The position numbers and the translations under genes were made by a program. This document shows positions 1 through 7,677 of a DNA stretch of 64,000 bases, in pieces. The notes under the pieces are model-generated. The model saw only the letters and a list, made by a program, of their open reading frames with translations, was not told the origin of the DNA and made no database searches. The DNA is from Mycolicibacterium boenickei (GTDB lineage Bacteria; Actinomycetota; Actinomycetes; Mycobacteriales; Mycobacteriaceae): positions 3,472,001 through 3,536,000 of the forward strand of contig NZ_AP022579.1 of NCBI RefSeq assembly GCF_010731295.1. Reading direction: 5' to 3'. Numbering within the stretch: the stretch's first letter is position 1; each line of letters starts with the position of its first letter.

Positions 1-2101
1 CGATCCGCCACCGCAGATCGGTGTCGATCACCAGGCCAGGCATGTTCACCGCGGCGGGCTCGTTGTCGAGCAGCGTCGACAGCACGGCGACGTGGTTCGG
101 CGACAGGACCGAGGTGCACAGCGCGTTCACGAACGCGAGCTGGTGATCGGATCCCGGCGCGGAGTTGCCGGCCAGATCGAGCAGGGCATCTCCGAACGCC
201 CGCCAGCCGATCTCGGTGGCCCAGGCAGGATCGGCGTAGGAGCTCAGCGCGGTCTGTGCCTGCATGAGCAGCCGCTGCGCGACACCGACCTCGGTCTCGG
301 CGTGCACCCCGCTCATCACCAGGGCGACGAAGTCGCGGGCCTTCATCTCGGCCTCGCGGGTCATCTCCCAGGCCGCCGACCAGGCCAGCGTGCGGGGGAG
401 CGGATCGGCGATGTCGGCGATCCGCGACAGCACCGTCGACAGCGAGACCGGGTCCAGCCGCAACGAGCAGTAGGTCAGGTCATCGTCGTTGACCAGGATC
501 AGCTTGCCGCGCGAAACACCCACCAGTGCAGGCACTTCCGTGATCGGGCCTTCGACGTCGAGCTCCTCGCGGTGCACCCGCACGAGCTTGCCGGAGCCGG
601 CCGGGTCTTCGTCGTAGATGCCGACGGCCAGCCGGTGCACGCGGGTTTCCCCGGCGCCCGGCGCCGCACCCGACTGGGCGATGGAGAACCGGGTGAACGC
701 ACCGGAATCGTCGACGTCGAAGTCCGCCCGCAGCGTGTTCAAACCCGTTGTCTTGAGCCATTGCTGACCCCAGCCGGACAGGTTCCGGCCGGAAGACTTC
801 TCCAGAGCACCCAGCAGATCGCCGAACGTGGCGTTGGCGAAGGCGTGGTCGCGGAAGTAGTCGCGCAGGCCCGACAGGAACTCTTCGAGCCCGACGTAGG
901 CCACCAGCTGCTTGAGCACCGAGGCGCCCTTGGCGTAGGTGATGCCGTCGAAGTTCACCTCCACGGCGGCCAGGTCCGGGATGTCCGCGGCGACCGGGTG
1001 GGTCGAGGGCAGCTGGTCCTGCCGGTAGGCCCAGGACTTCTCGACATTGGCGAAAGTGGTCCACGCCGTGTCGTATTCGGTGGCCTCGGCCTGGCACAGC
1101 ACCGACGCGAAGGTCGCGAAGGACTCGTTGAGCCACAGGTCATCCCACCACTGCATGGTGACCAGATCGCCGAACCACATGTGCGCCATCTCGTGCAGCA
1201 CGGTCTCGGCGCGGCGCTCGTAGGAGGCCCGGGTCACCTTGGACCGGAAGACGTAGTCCTCCAGGAACGTCACCGCGCCCGCGTTCTCCATGGCGCCCGC
1301 GTTGAACTCGGGCACGAACAGCTGGTCGTACTTACCGAACGCGTACGGCGTGCCGAAGTTCTTGTGGTAGAAGCCGAAACCCTGCTTGGTCTCGGTGAAC
1401 AGCCGCTCGGCGTCCATGAACTCGGCCAGCGAGGCCCGACAGAAGATGCCCAGCGGGATCTCGCCGTGCTCGTCGGAATACGAGTCGCGCCACACCGCGT
1501 ACGGCCCGGCGATCAGCGCCGCCAGATAGGTGCTCATCTTCGGGGTGGTGGCGAAGGTGTGCACGGTGCCCGAGCCGTTGGGCTCGGCGGTGGTGGTGGC
1601 GCCATTCGAGATCACCTGCCAGTGCGACGGCGCGGTGACCTGCACGTCGAACGTGGCCTTCAGGTCGGGCTGGTCGAAGCAGGCGAACATCCGCTTGGCG
1701 TCGGCGGTTTCGAACTGCGAGTAGAGGTAGACCTCGTTGTCGACGGGATCGACGAAGCGGTGCAGGCCCTCGCCGGTGTTGGAGTAGAGGCAGTCGGCGT
1801 CGACCACCAGGACGTTGTGGGCGGTCAGGCCGGGCAGCGCGATGCCGGTGGATTCGTCGTAGCCGGACACATCCAGTGCGATGCCGTTGAGCGTCGCACT
1901 GCGGACGGTGTCGGCCGCCAGGTCGATGAAGGTGTCGGCGCCGGCGAGGGCCTCGAACGTCACGGTCGTGGTCGACCGGAAGGTACGTTCGCCCGGCCCG
2001 CCGTTGCCGTCGGTGAGGTCGAGGACGACGCGGTAGTTGTCGACGGTGACCAGAGCGGCGCGCTCGATGGCCTGTTCGCGAGTGAGATTGGGAAGTGCCA
2101 C
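1..2101 (-). CDS. pepN: Aminopeptidase N (M1 zinc metallopeptidase), 3' part cut by window edge
   Basis: This is the N-terminal 700 residues of a cytosolic M1-family aminopeptidase that removes N-terminal residues from peptides. The exopeptidase motif GAMEN lies at residues 269-273, and the zinc-binding HEMAH motif (HExxH) at about 303-307 is followed by the typical downstream NE-containing helix. The protein starts MALPNLTREQ from a GTG at 2101; the reading frame is open to the left edge, so the C-terminal domain lies outside. The gene is the Rv2467 orthologue and sits next to the Rv2466c homologue as in M. tuberculosis. A TAGGTT -10 box ends 6 nt before the GTG, which supports this start and a leaderless transcript. 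A 768-residue open frame on the other strand is a shadow of this gene. Confidence 0.95.
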   Translation of the reverse strand, partial: MALPNLTREQAIERAALVTVDNYRVVLDLTDGNGGPGERTFRSTTTVTFEALAGADTFIDLAADTVRSATLNGIALDVSGYDESTGIALPGLTAHNVLVVDADCLYSNTGEGLHRFVDPVDNEVYLYSQFETADAKRMFACFDQPDLKATFDVQVTAPSHWQVISNGATTTAEPNGSGTVHTFATTPKMSTYLAALIAGPYAVWRDSYSDEHGEIPLGIFCRASLAEFMDAERLFTETKQGFGFYHKNFGTPYAFGKYDQLFVPEFNAGAMENAGAVTFLEDYVFRSKVTRASYERRAETVLHEMAHMWFGDLVTMQWWDDLWLNESFATFASVLCQAEATEYDTAWTTFANVEKSWAYRQDQLPSTHPVAADIPDLAAVEVNFDGITYAKGASVLKQLVAYVGLEEFLSGLRDYFRDHAFANATFGDLLGALEKSSGRNLSGWGQQWLKTTGLNTLRADFDVDDSGAFTRFSIAQSGAAPGAGETRVHRLAVGIYDEDPAGSGKLVRVHREELDVEGPITEVPALVGVSRGKLILVNDDDLTYCSLRLDPVSLSTVLSRIADIADPLPRTLAWSAAWEMTREAEMKARDFVALVMSGVHAETEVGVAQRLLMQAQTALSSYADPAWATEIGWRAFGDALLDLAGNSAPGSDHQLAFVNALCTSVLSPNHVAVLSTLLDNEPAAVNMPGLVIDTDLRWRI

Positions 2102-2107
2102 CCGTCC

Positions 2108-2113
2108 AACCTA
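2108..2113 (-). promoter_or_regulatory. -10 box of a leaderless pepN promoter
   Basis: On the minus strand TAGGTT (TANNNT type) is followed by six bases and then the GTG start at 2101. This is the usual -10 to +1 spacing, so the first transcribed base would be the start codon. No clear -35 was seen. This is an inference from spacing only. Confidence 0.5.
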
Positions 2114-2139
2114 GTGGCTGGACGTCGGCTGGACCCGGC

Positions 2140-2544
2140 CTACTGGGGGAAGCCGGCGATCCCGGCGAGTCCGTTCAGCGCGCCCAGGTTGTTCAGAATC
2201 GACCCGTCGCTGATCGACGACATCATCTGCGGGCAGTACATCTGGATCGCGATGCCGGTGAAGAACGACGCCATCTGCGGGGACATACCGCCGTCGCCGC
2301 GCATCTGGGAGGCCACCGACGCGAAGTCCTTACCGGGCTCGACCAGCATCGGACAGACGTCCTGGCCCATCCGGACGGCGGTGTTGGGGTCGCCATAGCC
2401 CACCCCGGCGTTGTTCAGCGCGTTCAGGAACGAGCTGTCGGTCGGGTCGTTCGGGGCCGGCACCGGATCGGCTTGCGCAGGGGCGGCCAATGCGAGGACG
2501 GCGGCGACGGCACCTGCGGTCGTCAGGAGGGCACGAGCGGCCAT
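2140..2544 (-). CDS. Small secreted protein, DUF732 type
   Basis: A 134-residue exported protein of unknown function. It starts MAARALL with a signal peptide ending near Ala-Gln-Ala-Asp (about residues 1-26). The mature part has the DUF732 pattern: FLNALNNAGVGY, a VC and a YC cysteine that probably form a disulfide, and a small helical body. The ATG at 2544 is preferred over the in-frame start seven codons upstream because GAGGAG lies 6 nt before it. The gene lies 38 bp upstream of pepN on the same strand, but pepN seems to have its own promoter. DUF732 proteins are common and numerous in mycobacteria; their role is not established. Confidence 0.8.
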   Translation of the reverse strand: MAARALLTTAGAVAAVLALAAPAQADPVPAPNDPTDSSFLNALNNAGVGYGDPNTAVRMGQDVCPMLVEPGKDFASVASQMRGDGGMSPQMASFFTGIAIQMYCPQMMSSISDGSILNNLGALNGLAGIAGFPQ

Positions 2545-2752
2545 ATTGAGCTCCTCAGCTATCACGCAGAACCCTTAGATCGCTCTGCTCACTTGGGCAA
2601 CAGTGGTTCACCAGGGTCACAGGAACAACACGTTCCGGTAAAGGTTCGCGCACTATGCGTTTCCTGTGCTGCTGCCGTGACTTCAGCATGCATGTCGGAC
2701 ATGCCAGCCACCAACCTTGTCGTAAACGGCCCGCGGATAGTTACTCGGAATC

Positions 2753-2780
2753 GGGAACATCTCACTGTGGGTGCAGAGTT
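2753..2780 (+). promoter_or_regulatory. Candidate SigH-type promoter of the Rv2466c homologue
   Basis: GGGAACA at 2753-2759 and GTT at 2778-2780 are 18 bp apart, matching the mycobacterial SigH pattern (GGGAAYA, 16-17 nt, then nGTT). The element lies 46 bp before the start codon of the thiol oxidoreductase. Rv2466c belongs to the SigH oxidative/heat-stress regulon in M. tuberculosis, so the match is expected there. Confidence 0.65.
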
Positions 2781-2826
2781 GTGCTGAATGCAGTTGTGCC
2801 CTGAACCACATCGAGAGGACCCACAG

Positions 2827-3444
2827 ATGGCTCAGAAGGATCAGAAGGACACGGCCGGATTCTGGTTCGACCCGCTGTGCCCGTGGTGCTGGATCACCTC
2901 ACGCTGGATTCTCGAAGTCGAGAAGGTCCGCGATATCGACGTGCAGTTCCACGTCATGAGCCTGGCGGTGCTCAACGAAGGCCGCGACCTGCCCGAGAAC
3001 TACCAGGAACTGATGAAGAAGGCCTGGGGCCCGGTCCGGGTCGCCATCGCCGCCGAGCAACTCAAGGGCCCGGAGATCCTCGGCCCGCTCTACACCGCGA
3101 TGGGCTTCCGGATTCACAACCAGGACAACAAGGACCTCGACCAGGTGATCGCGCAGGCGCTCGACGAGGTCGGGCTATCCGCCGAACTGGCCGAGGCGGC
3201 TGCCACCGACAAGTACGACGACGCACTGCGTAAGAGCCATCACGAGGGCATGGACGCCGTCGGCGACGACGTCGGCACCCCGACCATCCACGTCAACGGT
3301 GTCGCGTTCTTCGGTCCGGTGCTCTCGAAGATCCCGCGCGGCGAAGAGGCCGGCAAGCTCTGGGACGCGTCGGTGACGTTCGCGTCGTACCCCCATTTCT
3401 GGGAGCTCAAGCGCTCCCGCACGGAGGCCCCGGAGTTCGACTGA
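2827..3444 (+). CDS. DsbA-like mycothiol-dependent oxidoreductase (Rv2466c homologue)
   Basis: A 205-residue cytosolic thioredoxin-fold protein of the DsbA/FrnE type. The active-site CPWC is at residues 18-21 in the context [14 protein letters not shown], and the cis-proline region GTPTIHVNG lies near residue 158. The sequence closely follows M. tuberculosis Rv2466c, a mycothiol-dependent reductase that activates nitro-pyrimidine prodrugs and defends against oxidative stress. The ATG at 2827 is preceded by GAGAGGA at about 7 nt; an earlier in-frame start 13 codons upstream lacks a site. A SigH-type promoter lies upstream. Its neighbour pepN is divergent, as in M. tuberculosis. Confidence 0.92.
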   Translation: MAQKDQKDTAGFWFDPLCPWCWITSRWILEVEKVRDIDVQFHVMSLAVLNEGRDLPENYQELMKKAWGPVRVAIAAEQLKGPEILGPLYTAMGFRIHNQDNKDLDQVIAQALDEVGLSAELAEAAATDKYDDALRKSHHEGMDAVGDDVGTPTIHVNGVAFFGPVLSKIPRGEEAGKLWDASVTFASYPHFWELKRSRTEAPEFD

Positions 3445-3511
3445 GGGGTGAACCGCACCCAAAATCGCGATTCCGCTTGCGTAACACCGCGGCTCACGCC
3501 ACGGTGTACGC

Positions 3512-4906
3512 ATGACAGCGGCTGAGCCCAGTACCGACGGTTCCTACCGCGACAGGATCGCAGCTGTCGAGCCGGGAGGTAACGAGCACATCGCCGACGC
3601 CGACCGGCACGGCAAGCCCAGCCAGTTGTTCTGGACCTGGACCTCGCCGAACCTGGAATTCGCCACGATCTTCCTGGGCGTGCTCGCCGTGTCCGTCTAC
3701 GGCATGACGTTCTGGCAGGCGGTGGCCGGTCTGGCGATCGGCACCGGCCTCGGCGCGCTCGCGCATTACTTCCTGTCCAAGCGCGGGCCCCTGCACGGCG
3801 TCCCGCAGATGGTGCTGGGCCGCTTGGCGTTCGGCTTCAAGGGCAACGCGGTGCCGTCACTGCTGATGACGGTGACTGCGGGCATCGGGTGGTTCGCCAC
3901 CAACAGCGTCAGCGGCGCGTTCGCGCTGTCCACGCTGTTCGGCATCGCGCCCGTGCTGGCGTTGGTGCTCGTGGTCGTGGTGCAGACCGCGCTGGCGGTG
4001 TTCGGCCACAACCTGGTTCAGGCGTTCGAGCGGTGGGCCTTCCCGGTGCTCGCGGTCATCTTCGCGATCACCTCGGTGGTGATCCTGACCAAGGCGGACT
4101 TCGGTGCGCCCGCGGTCACCGGCGGCGTCGGCGGAATGGGCGGGTTCCTGCTGACCGTGGGCACCGCGTTCGGTTACGTCGCCGGGTGGGCGCCGTACGC
4201 CGCCGATTACACCCGGTACCTGCCGCGGTCCGAGGCCGGACCGCGCACCGGGTTCTTCGCTGCCGCAGGGCTGTTCGTGTCATGCATGCTGCTTCAGACG
4301 GTGGGTGCGGCGTCGGTGACCATCGGCCCGGCGGTCTCGGACAATCCGACCACCGCGTTCACCTCGGAGCTGGCCCCGTGGTTGGCGAGCCTGACCCTGC
4401 TCGCGATCGCGATCGGGGCGGTGGCCGCGAATGCGATCAACATCTATTCGGGCGCAATGGCTTTCGTGACTATCGGGATCAAGCTGCCGCACCACATCGC
4501 CCGGGCCCTGGCCACCGGGTTCTTCGGGGTCGTCGGCTTCCTCATCGCGTGGTGGGCGCTGGCCGACGCCGCGGCGAGCTACGAGGCGTTCCTGCTGATC
4601 ATCGCGTACTGGATCGGGCCGTGGCTCGGCGTGGTGTTCGCCGACGAGTATCTGCGCGGCGACGCACCCGTCGCGCACTTCCTCTACGACCGGTCCTACA
4701 CCAACTGGCCCGGCCTGGCGTCGTTCCTGATCGGCCTCGTGGTGTCGGTGACGCTGTTCTGCAACCAGGCGAAGTTCGTCGGCTACATCGCCCGGGAGGT
4801 GCCGCAACTGGGTGACATCACGTTCTTCGTCGGGTTCCTGATCGCCGGCCTGAGCTATCTCGTGCTGTGCCGGTCCAAGTTGGCAGCGGAGAAGGTGCCG
4901 GCATGA
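3512..4906 (+). CDS. NCS1-family cytosine/purine permease (CodB-like)
   Basis: A 464-residue integral membrane transporter of the nucleobase:cation symporter-1 family, with about 12 hydrophobic segments starting near residue 48. Family marks are the SPNLEFATIFLGVL start of TM1, the GVPQMVLGR stretch, and WAPYAADYTRYLP in mid-protein. It probably imports cytosine or a related base with a cation. The stop overlaps the start of the next gene (ATGA), and that gene overlaps the third in the same way, so the three are translationally coupled. The start at 3512 has only a weak ribosome site. This cassette is not present between the Rv2466c and rpiB homologues in M. tuberculosis. The exact base transported cannot be read from the sequence. 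Confidence 0.85.
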   Translation: MTAAEPSTDGSYRDRIAAVEPGGNEHIADADRHGKPSQLFWTWTSPNLEFATIFLGVLAVSVYGMTFWQAVAGLAIGTGLGALAHYFLSKRGPLHGVPQMVLGRLAFGFKGNAVPSLLMTVTAGIGWFATNSVSGAFALSTLFGIAPVLALVLVVVVQTALAVFGHNLVQAFERWAFPVLAVIFAITSVVILTKADFGAPAVTGGVGGMGGFLLTVGTAFGYVAGWAPYAADYTRYLPRSEAGPRTGFFAAAGLFVSCMLLQTVGAASVTIGPAVSDNPTTAFTSELAPWLASLTLLAIAIGAVAANAINIYSGAMAFVTIGIKLPHHIARALATGFFGVVGFLIAWWALADAAASYEAFLLIIAYWIGPWLGVVFADEYLRGDAPVAHFLYDRSYTNWPGLASFLIGLVVSVTLFCNQAKFVGYIAREVPQLGDITFFVGFLIAGLSYLVLCRSKLAAEKVPA

Positions 4907-5343
4907 CCCCGGAACAGATGCTCGACGTCGCCGTCGAGGAAGCCCGAAAAGGATTGGCCGAGGGCGGTATCCCGATCGGTGCCGCCTTGTTCGGCTCGGA
5001 CGGGACGCTCCTGGGCGCCGGGCACAACCGTCGCGTGCAGAACGACGACCCGTCGATCCACGCCGAGACCGACGCCTTCCGCGCCGCCGGACGCCAGCGC
5101 GGCTACCGGTCGACGATCATGGTGACGACGCTCTCGCCGTGTTGGTACTGCAGCGGCCTGGTCCGTCAGTTCAACATCGGCGCGGTGGTGATCGGCGAGA
5201 GCCGGACGTTCACCGGCGGTCATGACTGGCTGGCCGAGCACGGGGTAGCGGTTACCCTGCTCGACGATGAACGCTGTGTGGCGATGATGGAGGACTTCGT
5301 CGCCGAGCGGCCGGATCTGTGGGCGGAGGACATCGGCGAATGA
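4903..5343 (+). CDS. Cytosine deaminase-like nucleobase deaminase (CDA fold)
   Basis: A 146-residue zinc deaminase of the yeast-type cytosine deaminase / tRNA adenosine deaminase superfamily. The zinc and catalytic set is present: HAE at residues 53-55 and PCWYC with Cys80 and Cys83. The sequence NRRVQNDDPSIHAETDAFR resembles the small cytosine deaminases (FCY1 type) rather than guanine deaminase. It should convert cytosine (or an analogue such as 5-methylcytosine) to uracil and ammonia in the cytosol. It overlaps the permease stop by 4 bp, so uptake and deamination are coupled; the following oxygenase overlaps its own stop. Confidence 0.82.
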   Translation: MTPEQMLDVAVEEARKGLAEGGIPIGAALFGSDGTLLGAGHNRRVQNDDPSIHAETDAFRAAGRQRGYRSTIMVTTLSPCWYCSGLVRQFNIGAVVIGESRTFTGGHDWLAEHGVAVTLLDDERCVAMMEDFVAERPDLWAEDIGE

Positions 5344-6299
5344 GCGCGATAGCAACGATTGACATGTCCCGGTGGTACGCCGGTGGGGCCGAGGCCGACG
5401 AGGTTGCCGCCGAGGTCGATGCCGGGCTGCAGCGCGCCGGGTTCATCGTCGTCACCGGCCACGGGGTGGACACCGACCTGGCGGCCAAGGTGCGTGCGGC
5501 CAGCCGGGAGTTCTTCGCCCTGCCCGACGACGTCAAGCAGCGCTACTCGGTACCCGTCGGTGGGCACGGCTGGATCGGGCCGGGAGCCGAGGCCAACGGC
5601 TACGCCGAGGGCACCGAGACCCCGCCCGATCTGAAGGAGAGTTACAGCCTCGGCGCCGAGACGGCGACCGGCGACCCCGAGGTCGACCGGATCTGGTTCG
5701 CGCCCAACGTGTGGCCGGCCGAGGTGCCCGCGCTGCAGGCCTTGGTCGACGAGTACACCGCCGCGATGCGGAAGGTGTCCGACGACCTGCTGGCGTTGTT
5801 CGCCCACGCCCTCGGGCTGGCCGTCAATCCTTTTGTCGCCCTGGCGGATCGGCCGACGTGGACCATGAACATCAATCACTACCCGCCGGTCAGCGTGGTG
5901 GGGGAGCCGGAGCCGGGCCAGTTCCGCATCGGCCCGCACACCGACTTCGGCACGGTGACGATCCTGGATCGCGAACCGGGGGCCGGTGGGCTGCAGGTCT
6001 ACTCCGAGCAGGAGGGCTGGGAGGACGCGCCGTGGGAGCCCGGATCGCTCACCGTCAACATCGGTGACCTGCTGGAGTACTGGAGTGGCCGCCGCTGGCC
6101 GTCGGGCCGGCACCGGGTGCTGCCGCCGCAGCCGCACGCCCCCGAAGAAGACCTGGTATCGCTGATCTACTTCTACGAGGCCAACCACGACGCCGTCGTC
6201 ACCCCGCTGGAACCGCCCGTCGGCAAGGTCGGTGGCCTGGATCCGGTGACGTCATCGTCCTTCATCAAGGAACGGCTGGACGCCATCACCATCGGCTGA
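5340..6299 (+). CDS. 2OG-Fe(II) oxygenase, isopenicillin N synthase family
   Basis: A 319-residue soluble non-heme iron oxygenase. It has an N-terminal DIOX_N-type region (residues about 5-110) and the double-stranded beta-helix core with HxD at His200/Asp202 (GPHTDFGTVT) and the distal His258 (RHRVLPP). These three residues form the iron site. Members use 2-oxoglutarate and O2 to hydroxylate small molecules; thymine 7-hydroxylase belongs to this family. The 4-bp overlap with the deaminase suggests the substrate is a pyrimidine or related base taken up by the permease. That substrate is an inference; the family also covers unrelated chemistry. Confidence 0.8.
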   Translation: MSAIATIDMSRWYAGGAEADEVAAEVDAGLQRAGFIVVTGHGVDTDLAAKVRAASREFFALPDDVKQRYSVPVGGHGWIGPGAEANGYAEGTETPPDLKESYSLGAETATGDPEVDRIWFAPNVWPAEVPALQALVDEYTAAMRKVSDDLLALFAHALGLAVNPFVALADRPTWTMNINHYPPVSVVGEPEPGQFRIGPHTDFGTVTILDREPGAGGLQVYSEQEGWEDAPWEPGSLTVNIGDLLEYWSGRRWPSGRHRVLPPQPHAPEEDLVSLIYFYEANHDAVVTPLEPPVGKVGGLDPVTSSSFIKERLDAITIG

Positions 6300-6353
6300 G
6301 GCGGCGATCGGGCTGAAGCGGTTAGCTCGGGGCATCCGGTGCCGTCTGCGAGA

Positions 6354-6842
6354 ATGACCGCCATGCGCGTTTACATCGGTGCCGACCACGCCGGATTCGA
6401 GTTCAAGCAGACCATCATCGAGCACCTCAAGAAGACCGGCCACGAGCCGATCGACTGCGGTGCCTACACCTACGACGCCGACGACGACTACCCGGCGTTC
6501 TGTATCGACGCGGCGGTCAAGACGGTCGCCGATCCGGGCAGTCTGGGCATCGTGCTGGGCGGCTCGGGCAACGGTGAGCAGATCGCCGCGAACAAGGTGC
6601 CCGGCGCCCGGTGTGCCCTGGCCTGGAGCGTCGAGACTGCCAAGCTGGCCCGCGAGCACAACAACGCGCAGCTGATGGGTCTGGGTGGTCGCATGCACAG
6701 CGAGGAGGAGGCGCTGGCCATCGTCGACGCGTTCCTGTCGACGCCGTGGTCGGAGGCCGAGCGCCACCAGCGCCGCATCGACATCCTCGCCGCCTACGAA
6801 AAGGACCACGTGGCCCCGCCGGTTCCCGGCGCGCCCGCCTGA
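6354..6842 (+). CDS. rpiB: Ribose-5-phosphate isomerase B
   Basis: A 162-residue enzyme that interconverts ribose 5-phosphate and ribulose 5-phosphate in the pentose phosphate pathway. It aligns over its full length with M. tuberculosis RpiB (Rv2465c): GADHAGFEFK at the phosphate site and GGSGNGEQIAANK, with the catalytic-base equivalent Glu75. The start MTAMRVY is chosen to match the M. tuberculosis N-terminus; the ATG three codons later is also possible, and neither has a strong ribosome site. nei2 follows after 3 bp, so the two are co-transcribed. Confidence 0.93.
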   Translation: MTAMRVYIGADHAGFEFKQTIIEHLKKTGHEPIDCGAYTYDADDDYPAFCIDAAVKTVADPGSLGIVLGGSGNGEQIAANKVPGARCALAWSVETAKLAREHNNAQLMGLGGRMHSEEEALAIVDAFLSTPWSEAERHQRRIDILAAYEKDHVAPPVPGAPA

Positions 6843-6845
6843 CCC

Positions 6846-7640
6846 ATGCCCGAAGGGCACACCCTGCACCGGCTGGCCCGGCTGCACCAGAAGCGGTTCG
6901 GCCGGGCGCCGGTGGTGGTGTCCAGCCCGCAGGGCCGCTTCGCCGACGGTGCGGCCGCGGTCAACGGCCAGGTGTTCAAACAGGCCGACGCCTGGGGCAA
7001 GCACCTGTTCCACCACTATGACGGCGGCCGGGTGGTGCACATCCACCTCGGCCTGTACGGGACGTTCACCGAGGCGCCGGTCCCGCTTGGGTTGCCGGTC
7101 GGGCAGGTGCGGATGCGACTGGTGGGCACCGAGTACGGCACCGACCTGCGCGGGCCCACGGTGTGCGAGGTGATCGCCGAGCCGGAGATCGCCGACGTGG
7201 TGGCCCGCCTCGGGCCCGATCCGCTGCGCAAGGACGCCGATCCCGCGCTGGCCTGGAAACGAATCAGTAAGTCGCGCAGGTCAATCGGTGCGCTGTTGAT
7301 GGACCAGTCGGTGATCGCCGGAGTCGGCAATGTGTACCGCAGTGAGTTGCTGTTCCGTCACCACATCGACCCGTACCGGCCGGGCACGCTGATGGGGCAG
7401 GCCGAATTCGGCGACATGTGGGCCGATCTCGTCGAGCTGATGAAGGTCGGGGTGCGTCGCGGCAAAATCGTCGTCGTCCGCCCCGAGCACGATCACGGCG
7501 CCCCGTCGTACGGTCCAGGCCGGCCCCGCACCTATGTCTATCGCCGGGCGGGGGAGGCCTGCCGGGTGTGCGGGGCCACGGTGCGCACCGCAGAACTGGA
7601 GGCCCGCAACTTGTTCTGGTGTCCGGACTGCCAGGTGTGA
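6846..7640 (+). CDS. nei2: Fpg/Nei-family DNA glycosylase (endonuclease VIII-like, Nei2)
   Basis: A 264-residue DNA repair enzyme that excises oxidised bases and cleaves the abasic site. It begins MPEGHTL, giving the catalytic N-terminal proline and the adjacent Glu. The helix-two-turns-helix region (SIGALLMDQSVIAGVGNVYRSELL) is present, and so is a C-terminal zinc finger with CRVC and CPDC pairs. It corresponds to Rv2464c. The start is fixed by the requirement for Pro2 and the 3-bp gap from rpiB. Confidence 0.92.
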   Translation: MPEGHTLHRLARLHQKRFGRAPVVVSSPQGRFADGAAAVNGQVFKQADAWGKHLFHHYDGGRVVHIHLGLYGTFTEAPVPLGLPVGQVRMRLVGTEYGTDLRGPTVCEVIAEPEIADVVARLGPDPLRKDADPALAWKRISKSRRSIGALLMDQSVIAGVGNVYRSELLFRHHIDPYRPGTLMGQAEFGDMWADLVELMKVGVRRGKIVVVRPEHDHGAPSYGPGRPRTYVYRRAGEACRVCGATVRTAELEARNLFWCPDCQV

Positions 7641-7665
7641 GTGCGCGGCGCCGGCGCAGGCACGG

Positions 7666-7671
7666 GACAAT
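7666..7671 (+). promoter_or_regulatory. -10-like box of a leaderless antiporter transcript
   Basis: GACAAT lies six bases before the GTG at 7678. The A at position 2 and T at position 6 fit the mycobacterial TANNNT -10 box, so transcription could start on the GTG itself. There is no Shine-Dalgarno sequence before the GTG. Confidence 0.4.
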
Positions 7672-7677
7672 CTCCGA

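Noticed and set aside
92..2398. 768-residue open frame on the plus strand over pepN
   Set aside because: It is the antisense shadow of pepN: it has the Arg/Gly-rich composition typical of high-GC antisense frames and no family motif.
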